Positions 44,132 to 55,950 of a DNA stretch of 64,000 nt are shown here, piece by piece. This DNA comes from Rhynchosporium graminicola (taxonomy: Eukaryota; Ascomycota; Leotiomycetes; Helotiales; Ploettnerulaceae), in contig FJUW01000001.1 of assembly GCA_900074885.1 (NCBI GenBank), positions 186,001-250,000 on the forward strand. Reading direction: 5' to 3'. The translations under genes were made by a program, and so were the position numbers. Positions within the stretch are counted from its first letter, which is position 1. Each line of letters begins with the position of its first letter. The notes below the pieces were generated by a model, which worked only from the letters and a program-made list of their open reading frames with translations, made no database searches and had not been told where the DNA came from.

Positions 44132-46520
44132 ATGACGCTCGACACCAGCAGTCCAATGTATCAACAATGGCTCGCCCAGCAGCGACACCAACAGTATAAG
44201 TCGGCGTACGGCGCTCCACCAGCTTTTCTACCTGTCAATCGGAATAATGGCATGGCTATTGCGCCGCTCAACTCGAAGCCGCTGACCTACCAGCAAGGAC
44301 TTGTACAGCAGCAATCGTTCGAATCGAACAATCCGTTTTATCCACAAGGACCCGCACCTCAGCAGACGCAGCAGTACAGATCAGCTTACAGCTTACCAGC
44401 CTTGCCACCTGCATTCTCGGACAACAATATGGTCTCTCGGCAAGGATATGGACAGCAGCTATACTCACAGCAGCAGTTCCACCCACAGCAGTACCAGTCA
44501 GCCTATAGCTTGCCAGCTACTCCACGTATTCCTCAGAACTATGGCATCGCTGTTGCGTCGTCAAACTTGAACGGCGTCTTTTCTCAGCAAGGCTATGGAC
44601 AGCTACCACCACAACAGTACAGTTCGACCTATGGCCCACAAACCTTGCCACCTGCTACTCAAAATTACAGCATGGCTATTGCGCCTGTTTCGTCGTTCAA
44701 TTCAACTTATGGGACTACCCAACAATTATATAGTCAGCTACCACAACAGCCACAGCAATACAATTCAGCGACTTATCTGCCAGCCTCAAATACCACTCAA
44801 AATTACGGCATGGCGGTTGCGCCCGTTGCGCCGTTCAATTCATCTCAAGGGTTTCCTCAACAACGATATGGACAGCTGCCACTACAGCAGCCGCAGCAAA
44901 ACAAGTCAGCTACTAATTTACCAGCCTCAACTGCTCCTCAAACTGGCGGCATGGCTGTTGCGCCGTTCCATTCAAGTCATGGAACTCCTCAACAACCGTA
45001 TGGCCAATTACCACAACAGCCACATCAGTACAAGTCAATTCATAATCTGCCAGCCTCAACTGCTCCTCAAAATGGTCATATGGCTGCTGCGTCGATGACT
45101 TCAACTCATGGGATTCCTCAACAACGCTATGGCCAACTAACACAACAGCCACAGCAGTACAATCCAGCTTACAGCCTGCCAAGCTCATCTGCTCCTCAAA
45201 ATGGTGATAGGGCTACTGCCTCGCTGACTTCATCCGATGGGATTCCTCGACAACTATACGGAAAATTACCACATCAGCCCCAGCATTACAATCCAGCTTA
45301 CAGCCGACCAACATTACCTGCTTCTCAAACTCATAGCGCCACTATTACGATTTCTGATCTGAATAATGTTTATTCTCATCAAGAATATGGAAAGCAGCCA
45401 ACCCCACAGCATTCTGAGCCAGCTTGTCCTCCGCCTGCTCCTCAAACCAGTGACAAGGCCATTAGCTCTTCAGATTCGAACGATACAGTTACTCAAGGAT
45501 ATGGACAGCCAATAATTCAGCCAAACAAGCTACAGGATACCCTTGCTGCTTCAGTCATCAATGAAATTTCCACTGTCCTAGTAGATCATGAGGATCAAAG
45601 CAAGCATCTGTGGTACTGGATTGAGGTCATCAAGGCAAGTTTCTTTCCTTCAGGTAACGACCTCATGGTCCACAACGGCCATTAGCCTGACATCAAAATT
45701 TCCTTCCTCTATTTACAGATCAAGCATTTTCCGAGACTCGAAATTCTTTCTAATTGAGTAATAGCCTATGACATTCCACGACTCCAACCTCTCTTACAAC
45801 GAAGCCTCCCGCCTGGCCACACTCTACCTCTCCAAAATTTCACAAGACAACATTCAGCCAAACGCCCAATCATCCATCGCCATGACCCTCATCAACGAAT
45901 CCTCCACCTTCTTACGGTACCAAATACTCGGCGTCCTCTTTCCACTCATGCGCCGCTGGTGTTTATCAGCTGAGTTCCGTGCTGAGATCGCCCGCTGCAC
46001 CCGCATCAACCGTATGAGACTCTGGCGCGGAAAAGCTATCGATGAGCCCGATTCATTCACCAAGTATCTCGAGGTCCTTGATACGATGCATGATCGCAAG
46101 TGGACATTTTCTAAGGATCCCGAAGGAATCTTAGGTTTGAAGACGATGCAAAAGAAAATGTGGTGTTATTTGCTGTTCAAGTTTATGTGCACCATGGATC
46201 TGGTGTACCTTGAGTTGATGCTGAAATTCAATGTCGAACCTTATAATAGGCAGAGATTTCACGAAGTTCATTATCCTGCTGTAAGTCTTCCGTACTGTTC
46301 AGATATGGATGTGGAATATAGGATTTGTAAGATCTTCCGTCGTTAAAAAGCTTTGCTAATGATACAATATCGCTAGATGCTTCCAAAGTTGAGGGCTATT
46401 AATAAGGATCCTATCATGGACGGTTGTCTTGTTGACCCTCCATATTGGCCCGCTACTACACGAGTCGATGAGGATGTTCTGCATCGAAATCTGGCACTAC
46501 TTCAACGTAGCTTGGATTGA
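44132..46520 (+). CDS. Gln-rich tandem-repeat protein, 720 aa, with a GC-AG intron proposed
   Basis: I do not recognise the family. Proposed exons are 44132-45634, 45765-46280 and 46377-46520. The first ~450 residues are about ten imperfect ~40-residue repeats of the form YGQLPQQPQQYxSAYxLPAS followed by APQNGGMAVAP. The remaining part is non-repetitive and partly helical (SVINEISTVLVDHEDQSKHL; later KISQDNIQPNAQSSIAMTLI, MRRWCLSAEFRAEIARCTRI, MWCYLLFKFMCTMDLVYLEL). Exon 1 to 2 needs a GC donor (AAG|GCAAGT) and gives a phase-0 join, WIEVIK-PMTFHD. If this is rejected, the repeat protein ends at 45685 and the rest (from Met at 45768) is a separate gene. The second intron is ordinary GTAAGT...TAG. 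Low-complexity Gln repeats suggest a prion-like or scaffold region; no function is claimed. Confidence 0.6.
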
Positions 46521-48628
46521 TTCGGACTTCTTCCCTGGACTGTTGTTGTTGTTGAATGAGCGGTTTTGTGTACTTCGCGCTGGGCATGGTGATCAGCTCG
46601 GTAAGTCTCAGAGATTTTTGAGCTCGCTATGGATAAGAAAATAGTCGCTTGTTGGGGCGGTAGAGAGAATCCGCTACTCTGATTTTCTTGAACCGAATCA
46701 GATCTCAGCTGTTGTCGGCCTCAAGAAGCGCTATCCCTTTGCGGCTCGTTGGATTGCCTCCTGAAAACAAGGGTCTCTTTGTTGTTCTCATCCTGGTAGC
46801 GTAGTATCTTTCATAGAAGAATTCGAAAATAAAGACATGATAAGAGGCTAGACCAATAGAAAGGAGTTAGGGTTTGCTGTTCTCACATCATCTTTGATCT
46901 GGCTTTCTAAAGATACCATCTGTGTTAAACTCTTAAGTAGCCCTATCTTCTGGTGAGGTATGAAGATAAACTATAACCTAGCATCCTTCTACTACATGAA
47001 TCGCTCCTCAGATTGCATCGTTGCACCATTATCGTATTCTATTCCTATGCCCGTGCAACAATCATTTAATCAGTCCGTTAGACGCGGCGTCACTTTTGTC
47101 TTGCAGTTGCTCTTCAATGCTCGCTACTGTTTTGCACTGGCTTCTTTTGATTGGGGGCGAAAGCGAGCGTACAAAAGAGCTACGCGCTGGAGAATGTGAT
47201 GTTTAGGTTACTTTGAAACAAATTATGTCATCGTAAAGAGGCCGAGAAGCTCTCTCAGATTCCGATTTTCTATGCCCACGCGCTGATTCCTAGTTTGTCG
47301 CGATATCGATAGTCTTGGAAAAGGCCTGAATTATCAAACTTCAACTCCCAAGACACGGTTTCAGAACCATCTACAATATCTGGGGTCCCAACACCGCGGG
47401 AAAAAATGACACGCAAGTCATCATTGTCCGTTTTCCTTCTCACACCGCCGCGATCTTCCCATTCAAGCAAGAGTCCTCAGATCGAAACTTCACCACAATC
47501 TTCAACATTCTCAGTCTTCAGACCCAGCACGTTTACTCCAGCTTCGATATCGCCACATGCAAACCATCTCCTTCTACAGCCGCGTATCAGATATCTCCCT
47601 TGACCCTCCATTTCCCCGGTCCTACGCTCGATCCGAACGTACCCAGCTACTACGTATAGAAAAGATCAAACCCCACACTCAACCAGAGCCTCCTTCAAGT
47701 AGTCGCATTCCTCGGACTAGCAGCTATGGTTTCGAAACTCCTCTACGACGCGCTTTCGAGAACTGATAAATTACTGGCCTAGCTGCTCGACGCGAGCTGT
47801 GGGACACCGTATCAAAATGCCATTACTATCGTGTCATCATTTTCACAGGGCTTTTGCAGTGGAAGAGCGCACGGGCAGCATTCACTAGAGCCGCGACGAT
47901 AAGATCTTGGGCAGGCTGGATTGAAGAAGATATGTTGGTCATTGCACACAACGCATTTGGATGGAGAGAGAGATTTGGTCTGGGATTTAGAAAGCAGGGG
48001 GATAGCTACAAATTTTATATGTTATATGGCTTGGTAATGTGGATGAGATCGCCAGAGAGCTAGCAAGGCAGCAAGCTTGAATACCAGTCGATGCCACGAG
48101 CATTTGACGAATATCGCAGAAATACCGCAATAAATTACTGCTCATCTGACCCCGAATTTTATCCATGCTGCTGCTCCGAACTGCCCTTCTAAGTTAGGTG
48201 AGTAGATTATTTGAGCTAAGCGAGAAGCGTTGGATTCGGACCATAAACACTGAGCTATTCGAAAGCATAACCAAACTCGATCGACATAACAAACAATCTG
48301 TATTTTGTGATCATTCAGCCTTTGTTCCAGTACCCGGTAGATTTTGTTGAGTCCGCAATCATGTCCTCCACTTGTTGTGCTCTGAAAGCGCTTCACCGCA
48401 TGCAGGCATCCAAAATCTCGCTTGGAGTAAACAAAGAACCGAGCTGGAAACACAATGCGAACAACGAACCCAGGAGGAAATTGAAAGCTTCTACCACTAC
48501 ATTGACAGGCTAAATATATTTTTCAAGTCTTGATACACAATATATACCAGCATCGATAAGATACAACATCTTGGTCTGCTCGGAAGTGCAGTACATTGTT
48601 TTATTGCGACGAGCGAGGAGTGCCAAAC
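46521..48628. other. Intergenic with a possible unlabelled gene at 47279-48063
   Basis: Except for the coding-looking pieces at 47279-48063 nothing is supportable here. Confidence 0.5.
47279..48063 (+). pseudogene. Possible relic or unresolved multi-exon gene
   Basis: Three plus-strand pieces look coding but lie in different frames. The first (~47330-47643) reads GFRTIYNIWGPNTAGKNDTQ and on to VPSYY before a GTATAG. The second (~47680-47767) reads SLLQVVAFLGLAAMVSKLLY. The third (~47780-48063) reads ARRELWDTVSKCHYYRVIIF and on to GFRKQGDSYKFYMLYG with a TAG at 48061-48063. A 34-nt intron could link the first two, but no clear start is found. It is either a decayed gene or one whose splicing I cannot read. 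Family unknown. Confidence 0.3.
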
Positions 48629-51600
48629 ATGGCAAGCAACAGTGCCCCTACGGAGGAGACTCCAGTCTCCCACGAATATGGAGGCAACAAAAGCGACCAA
48701 GATACCATAGCAAAAAGACCAATTTTCTTTGGTCGACTCAGCTCCGCAGGTCCATCTGGACCACCTCCAAACTTTTCTCTCCCACCAAATCCTCCAGCAA
48801 ACGCGAATCGAAGTGCAATCGATGACATTGTAACGTCTCCTGGAGATCCAAACCGCAGCACTATCGGTGAACTTGTCACTCATCCCGGAGATCCAAATCG
48901 CAGTACCATCGGCCGACTCGTTACCTACCCATCTCCATTCCCGGATCCATCACCAGCATCAGATTCATTCCACAAATCACTCACGATAAACCTACGTCGC
49001 GAGGAAAAGCTAAGTGACATCCCACAGATCATCAACACACCAGCTTCCACTCCTTCACCAATATCACTCACGCATCCCCGCAGAGAAAGTGGCCAAGAGA
49101 CGGGTACCTTGGAAGTTCCGAAGCCGGGAGACAAGCCCGTTCCGATGTGGTTGAGAGCAGCCATAAGGAAATTTCCTCAGAAAAAAGATACCGGCGAAGA
49201 TGTCGTCCAGCCGTTGAATATCACGAGGAAGAGTAGAGATGCGGGATCGAGAGATGATCTTGAAGGGAATGGCAAAGGTAGCCCGATATTACCTTTCACT
49301 GTATTCGATCTTGACACAATGCTAGGTCTGAGTCCCAAGAAGCCAAAGTTTGACGATTTTCTCGGCCCGCAAGAACCTTTGTTCGTCGGCATGGCGGGTG
49401 CTGCCGGATCTGAGGAGAGATCTTCTGGTAATGGCGATGGGAAAGAGGACTCGGCTAAGATAGGAGATGGTGGTAATAAGGAAGCATCTTCACAAAAGAA
49501 AAAGAAGAAACGTAGTAGAAGAAGCAGGAGCGCAAAGGGTACAGCCTCGGGTACTGAACCTGGACGGAGCGGATCCAGCGGAGTACGGGTTGAGGATACA
49601 GATGATGGAGACGATGACGAGAAGAGAGATGAGAAGGAGGGTGGGAAAGGGGAAGATTCAAAAGGTAAGCCAGTCCAATCCCCTTTAGCTCCTTCTACAC
49701 CTGAGACTTCCGCCAACTTCGATGAAACCACAGATGAGAAAGACTTGCCAAAGCCTATAACACCTAGCATGTTCGCTGAACCCCGTCCAGATGCCCAATC
49801 ACCACCGGTGGCTCCAGGCTTAGGAGCAGCGACTTTGATATCTTCTCCGGGAGGACAAGAGGCTGCAGCTACGGCTTTTGCTACAGATAGATTGGCCGAG
49901 GCCCAAAGTGGATTGGCTGCTTCAAGTTGGGGCCCTGCTGAAGGTAGCCACGGTAATGATGGCAGCAATAGTGGAGGAGGAACAACATCAGGAGAGAGTG
50001 GAGGAGATAACGGAGGGGGAAGTGGAAGAAGTGGAGGAAGTGCTAGAGGTACCTTTTTCTCCGGTCCGAGGCCAGGTTCATCGATATCAACAATACCGCC
50101 GAGAAGAGAGGTAAGTTCAATTTTCTTATTTGGCTTGAATTTGGGCTACAGACCAAGGCTGTTCATTACATTGGTAGATCTTTGATGTACTTTATCATTT
50201 GATCAACCACAGTTTTGTTTATGCGGTTGCGTGCGCCTTCCAGGCCAGGTTTGATCAGCCTTTGATTTAGCTGGGAGATTGCTCGTCGCTTCGACACTGG
50301 TTGCTCAAGAAAAGCATGCATAAAGCGGAGATGGAAACAAGTCTCGGTCTGTGTCAAAATATACGAGAACGAGGGCGTCTGAACTAGCAAAGACATTCCC
50401 TTTTCCTTATTTCCCTAGATTATGCTCTGGTACTTCAGATTTCCCTTTGCCAGAAGCAAAGCTAATCAGCCTGATTAAGATCCAGATTCCTGCGGGAATC
50501 ATCGCTTTCCGCGAGTACGCACGACGAGAAGGAAATACCACCAACAACGACATCCAGCGTGGCCTCGCAACCCTGGAAGCTACCTTCCGAAACAGTCTCG
50601 AGCCTGCCATCATCGCCTCGCAGGAAACGCTCCGATTAGGTGTTCAAGTTCGGGCGCTCGAGCAAGCCAACAATGCCTTGATTGCGGAGTTGAGCGCGAG
50701 GCAAGAAAGCCTTGATAGAACTGCGGAAAATGCGGTACAGGTAACGCTGATTGAAGAAGCATATGATAGGGCAGCACTTGCGGAGCAGAAGCGACAAGAG
50801 GCGGAAGAAAAGCTGGCTGAGACATTGACAAAGCTGGCAGCCGAAATGAAAGCCAAGGCGAAATTGCAGAGCAGTATTGGTGACTCTGGAGAATGGGGAT
50901 CGGAGGAAGTGCGGTTGCAGTTGCAAGCTGCAGCGACAAAGCTAGAACGCGAGCAAGAATCGAACGAGAAGTTACAGAAGAAATTTGATGACTGCAAATT
51001 TTCAGCAGAGGACAGGTCGAAACTAGCAGCGACAGAGCTAGAAGCGGAACGAGAGGCGAAGAACGAGCTACAGAAGAAGCTTGATGACTGCGATCGTTTG
51101 GTGGAGGACGGGTCAAAAGCATGGTCGTCGAAGTTAGAGGCTGAAAGTAAGGCGAAAGATGACTTACAAAAGCAAATCGATGATCTTCGAAGGAATGGTC
51201 GAACGGTAGTTGAGAGGTTGATAGACGAGAAGGAAGCTCTATTGGCCGAACAAAAAAATGTCATCATACAAGAAGAGAAGCATAAGGAACTTCAAGCAAG
51301 GAGTCAAATATTGGGAAAAACGTTGGCAGAGCAGACGACTACCTTGAATGCTGAACGACAGCTGTACATTGAGCTGGAAAAGAAGCTTCACGACTGTGAA
51401 GCCGATGCTGGATCCAGAGAGAAGGAAGCGCCTAACGATGTTTTGCACGACAAACTCGATACTGCCGTGCGCGAACTCGAAGAGCTCCAGCTTCAGAAAG
51501 AAAGAGTGGATACGGAGTTGAAGAATTACGCTGATGCTGAGAGTGGAAAGATCTCAAGGGAAGAATGCTTCTCTTTAAACCAGCAGAAAGAAACAGTCCT

Positions 51601-53779
51601 CGCTCAACGCATCAAGGATCTCGAAGCAGAAGTCAAAGCAGAAGGGGAAGCTCAAAGGGAACTGAAAGGGGAAATGGATGCTATGATAAATGCACTTGCA
51701 GCAAAGAAAGTTAAGGAGGAGGAGGAGGAGTTGAACGTGGAGATAATGGAAGAACTCGAAAATCTGGCAAGGGAGAACGAGGAATTGAGATTTGCGCTTG
51801 CGGAAAAGGACAAGGTCAATGATTTGACCACGGTACCAGCTGGCTTCATTTCCGAGGCCGAGTCCAAGGAGAAGAACAATTTGCAGTTGCAAACCCTCCG
51901 AAAGGATCTCGAAGACCAGATCGCAGAGCTCAAGGATGCGCTCGCTGCGAAGGAGAATGCCGAGGATGAAAAGGTTGTAGTACCAGAAGGCTTTATCTCT
52001 GAGTCTGACTGCGATGAGAAGGGTAGGCTAGAGCAGGAGAAACTTCGAAAGGAACTCAAGGACCTGGCAAGAGAGAATGCCGATTTGACAAACGCAATTG
52101 TGGCCGCCAAAAAGGACCAAAGTGATGCGAACTTCGCTACCAAGACCATTGCCGGACTTCAGGTCAAGGATAGTGGGAAACTCATGGCACTTACCACGCG
52201 TATCACAGAGCTCGAGAAGGAAGCGAAGGAGAAGGACAGCATCGCCGAGAAAAAGTGCCAGAGCGAAAAAGACCTTCTGAGCAAGACTTCTCGGGAGGAG
52301 AAAGCGATCATGAGGAAACAAATCGAGAAACTGACGTTGCAGTTGAAAGCGTTCACGGGCGGCGAGATGATCACACGCAAGCAATGCGAGATTGAGAAGG
52401 AGATAACTCGCACAAACCTCGTGAAACAATTTGAGGCGTTGCAGAAGAAGCTTCAGGTGGCAGAGGAGGCTGCAAAATCTGCCAAGCCCGGTAGCGAAGA
52501 TGCAGTTGTTGACAACAAGATACTTAGAGAGAGACTCGTTGTCGCACAGCGCGAATTACAAGCTTGTCGCGACGACAGGGATGACGAGGAGAGATTTGAC
52601 AACGTCGAAGACCGCATCGTAGATCACGCTAGGCGAATCGAGGAAGTCAATGCTATGGTCGCTGCCCGAGACGCGCAATTGGCTGGCCGCGGCATCAATA
52701 CCGGAATCGCAGAGGAGACAGCTATGAGAGCTGAAAACGCGCGATTGATCTTGGAAGTTCAAAGATTGGAATCGATCAAAACGAAGAAGGTTGCGAGCGG
52801 ATTCATGTTATGGGATGAAAAGGACGACAAGATTCAGGAGCTACGCAATGCTATTGCTGGCGTGAATCAAAATGCCCGTGACCATTTCTACAAGGAGGTG
52901 GAAATCTACACGAAGTATAACAAGCTTGCGGAGGATATGGAGAATAAGATCGAAAGGCAAGTGCGGACAAAGTTGTTAGAGTGTAAGGAAGCGTGGAAGG
53001 TGAAGGCAGAGAAGATAACGGCTGAGAGAGAGGAGAGGGCAGCCCGGAAAGAGAAGGGAGCTAAGAAGGATGATAAAGACGCTTCAAGATACAGAGATCG
53101 CAGAAATTCGAAGATTGCTAAGAAGAGTGCGCTGGCGGCGATTGAGATTGCGAAACAAAAAGAGATCGAGAAGGTTGATAAACTTGTCCGCGAAAGTGAG
53201 AGAGATGAACCCGAATCCATGATCAGTAAGTAGAACTTGGCGCTGGTCCCTTGAAATCAAGACATGAGCTAACGTACGTACCCAGATAATCCAGCAGGAA
53301 CCGCATCCGCAGCACTCTATCGAAGAGGATTGGTTGAAGTTATGATTAAGAGCGTTCGCTTACACTTAGTAAACATGGTAGCAGCTCGAGCACTTAACGG
53401 AAAACAACCAGATGACTCAATAACTGCGACCAGCGCAGGTGACACTGCTCTTAGAAGAGCCGAGGAGAACGGAAACCCAGATCTAATTGCCCAAGCCTAC
53501 ATGTGGGCTGGCATAGCAGCCTTCTATCATGGCGAAAGTCAAAGAGCTGCAAATTACCTCGGACAGGCTCAGAAGATGAAGAACCGCTTGAGATCGGAGA
53601 CTGACAGAACAGTGCTTGCTCTGTGGATCAATCACAAGGTTGCAACTAAAGCATGTGAAACCCGCATGGAGGGGTACAACAAGGGCAGTAGAATCGGAAG
53701 AAGAGCTGATAAAGGCAGCAGACGAAGCAGCTCAACGGACACAACTGGAACCGGTCCTGACCGCCGACGACAAAGTTGA
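48629..53779 (+). CDS. Long disordered plus coiled-coil protein (one gene or two)
   Basis: Exon 48629-50110 (494 codons) encodes a low-complexity protein. It has a DPNRSTIGELVTHPG-type block repeated three times (~75-105), a Pro/Ser-rich middle, a strongly basic stretch (KKKKKRSRRSRSAKG, ~293-307), an acidic patch and a Gly/Ser-rich end. A GTAAGT intron leads to an exon at 50178 with a hydrophobic helix (IFDVLYHLINHSFVYAVACAF) and a stop at 50268-50270 if read straight on. From about 50430 an open frame to 53225 encodes ~900 residues of coiled coil (Glu/Lys/Leu/Ala heptads). A GTAAGT...CAG intron (53226-53285) joins a TPR-like exon ending at 53779. The gap 50200-50450 is too short for a normal intergenic region and has a strong acceptor (TTATTTCCCTAG near 50417), so one gene is likely, but its exon join is unresolved. 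Structural or tethering role is inference. Confidence 0.6.
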
Positions 53780-54060
53780 TGAGCACATCAGTTTGCTCAT
53801 ATTACCGCAATACCCAGGTCTTGGGAATTAAAGATATGACAATAATTTAGAAGACGGAATCGTATAGACACTGACAAGCGCAGTACATCATATATCAACG
53901 AGATATCAGAATATTTTTGGGAATGGGCACACTTATGCGGGCGTTCAAGGAGGGGTGTGATGTTTTGGTTATTTCTGCCATTTATGTTAGCTATTATACT
54001 TTGATTTCCAGTGGCAAGTGTTAGGATGATAATCCATTCCGTTCATATCATGCTTCCATT

Positions 54061-55301
54061 CTATACAGTGAAAATGCTGCTGAAGGGAACATCCCAAAAC
54101 CAACTCGCGACTCCCATAGCCCCCAAGCTCATCGTAAGAGCCATCAGGAAATTGACCTCATTGTTGTCAAGTATGCCAATCGATCCACTCTCCACAATTC
54201 GACTGGGTTTGTCGTCTCCAAAACTAGATTTCCGCCATTTCTTACTCGCATCGTACTTGTCCATACCACCCATCTTTTCATCCAGTTCGTTTTCAACATC
54301 AGTATTCGTGGTGTCTTGGGAAAGAACTGCATCTTCGCCTTCTCCTTCATGGAGGAGATTGGCTCTGATCTCAGCTCGTTTCTTGTAATGCATGCTGTTC
54401 GGTCCACCTTTTGAGACCAGCACTTTCTTTCCTCCATCTCCTTCCACAACTCGCCCAGTCCGCGTATCCACCACGCTCTGTTGTAGCCATCCTCCGAGGA
54501 AACTGTCCAAAACACTGCCCAGTCCACCCCAAATCGCCATGGCAAATGCAAATCGATTCCTGGCATTGAGGCCCCAGCCTCCCAATTTTGAGTCGCAGAA
54601 AGGGGTGAGAGCCACGGACGCAGCAACGATAATGAGCGAGCCTAAAAAGCCAGACGCCAGTCCATGCAAGGTGACGCCGCCGTTCGTTCCAGGCGGCACT
54701 TGGCGTAAATTCCAGGATGTAATAAGGCGAGGCTTGCTCTTCGATAATATCCCCAGCTCCGAGCTGAATGTATCTGCTGCGACTGCTGCATAGTTTGCCA
54801 CTATTCCCACCACAAGAAGATCACCCGGCCACGCATAGCAATCCGTTTTCGAGGCTGGTAGGACACCTTCATTTCGTCGATAGAGCTGGTAGGCGTGCAG
54901 CAGCGTAAGAACAGAGGCCACAAGGGAGTTGGCAAGAACTGTAAATAATCAGCGTAATGTCCCCTTCGGACAGAGGTACTTCTTGCCTTGCACATGTGTG
55001 CGTGCGCCTTCACCACCAGATTTGCCGGATGCAGACATCGTCAACTTAGCTTTAACATCATGTTTGACCTACAGCCATTAGCAGTCGCCCAGCGCCTTTC
55101 TTGAGCTGTACCGACCTTGGTTACTCTTGTGCCCGCCAGGAAGAAAACCAGGAGAAGCCCGAAAGGCAGACTCCAGGGGTGTACGGCGTGGGCAGCTGCT
55201 GATAATCCTGCTACGATGCATCCAGCTGGCGTAAGAGACTTGTGAAAGTAGGCGCGAGTCACCACAGCCAGTATCGCTGGCCCTGCGATGTAGGCCTTCA
55301 T
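54061..55301 (-). CDS. TMEM19/DUF92-family integral membrane protein, 381 aa
   Basis: Exons (minus strand) are 55116-55301, 54987-55068 and 54061-54938. The family is known from TMEM19 in animals and from VTE6 (phytyl-phosphate kinase) in plants and cyanobacteria; the fungal role is not known to me. Hydrophobic helices occur at the N terminus (AYIAGPAILAVVTRAY, FGLLLVFFLAG) and through the middle. Family-type blocks are TKVKHDVKAKLT, GEGARTHVQVLANS, AAVAADTFSSELG, GTNGGVTLHGL and GGLGSVLDSFLGG. A hydrophilic insert (~275-345) precedes the last helix. The second intron uses a GC donor (CAAG|GCAAGA...ACAG) and its splice produces the conserved VQVLANS. The first donor is GTCGGT, weak but frame-keeping. 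The Met at 55301 begins the first helix and is preferred to 55397. Confidence 0.85.
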
Positions 55302-55950
55302 ATTGACACTGGAGAAGGAGTTTAACGAAGGCTTACTGTTGTTGTCGAGTCGGAGGAGGTCATCTTTCGTGAGCTTGTTTGATGATGACCCGAGCACATG
55401 CTAGGCGCGCACCCAGATGAATGGGGTCATTTCTCCATGCGCAAGCTCAAGCTCAAGCTCAACCTTAAACAAATTCCATGATATTGCCACGATTTAGTGA
55501 TATGTGCCTGATGAATTGTTTTGTATGACATGCGTGTCGCTTATTTATGTTATTTACTTGTTAGATTTTTGTATATCTAATCCGTTTGTTTCCCTTCCCC
55601 ACCCATCTACAAGTATTGTAGTACAATCACTTTCGATATGCTTCTGCAAATTCAGTTCGAGTGAACAGAATGCTTTGTAAATTATCCCCACTTTTCCCTT
55701 CTTTTGGCAGTATATATTCTGTTTCGGGAAGTCTCTAACACGTCCTTCTATCGGGAAGTGCTTCTGTGCATAATGAATTTCCATCAAGCTTTCCCGCGGT
55801 CAGCGATTGGGATTGGGGGTTGATAGAGGACACTGCAGTAGCGAGATGCACGCCACTCGATCTATTCCTGAGTAATATGAGGGCATTGTCGTATCTTTTC
55901 TGTTTCCATATCTTCCATTTCTCATATTCCGGTTCTCATAATAATCATTC
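55302..55950. other. Intergenic, no gene recognised
   Basis: Shared divergent upstream region of the DUF92 and amidase genes. Nothing else is visible. Confidence 0.55.

Noticed and set aside
49177..49968. 263-codon open frame on the minus strand
   Set aside because: It lies fully antisense to the disordered-protein exon and mirrors its Ser/Pro/Gly-rich codons.
52028..52429. 133-codon minus-strand frame in the coiled-coil gene
   Set aside because: Leu/Phe-rich antisense shadow of Glu/Lys/Gln-rich coding sequence.
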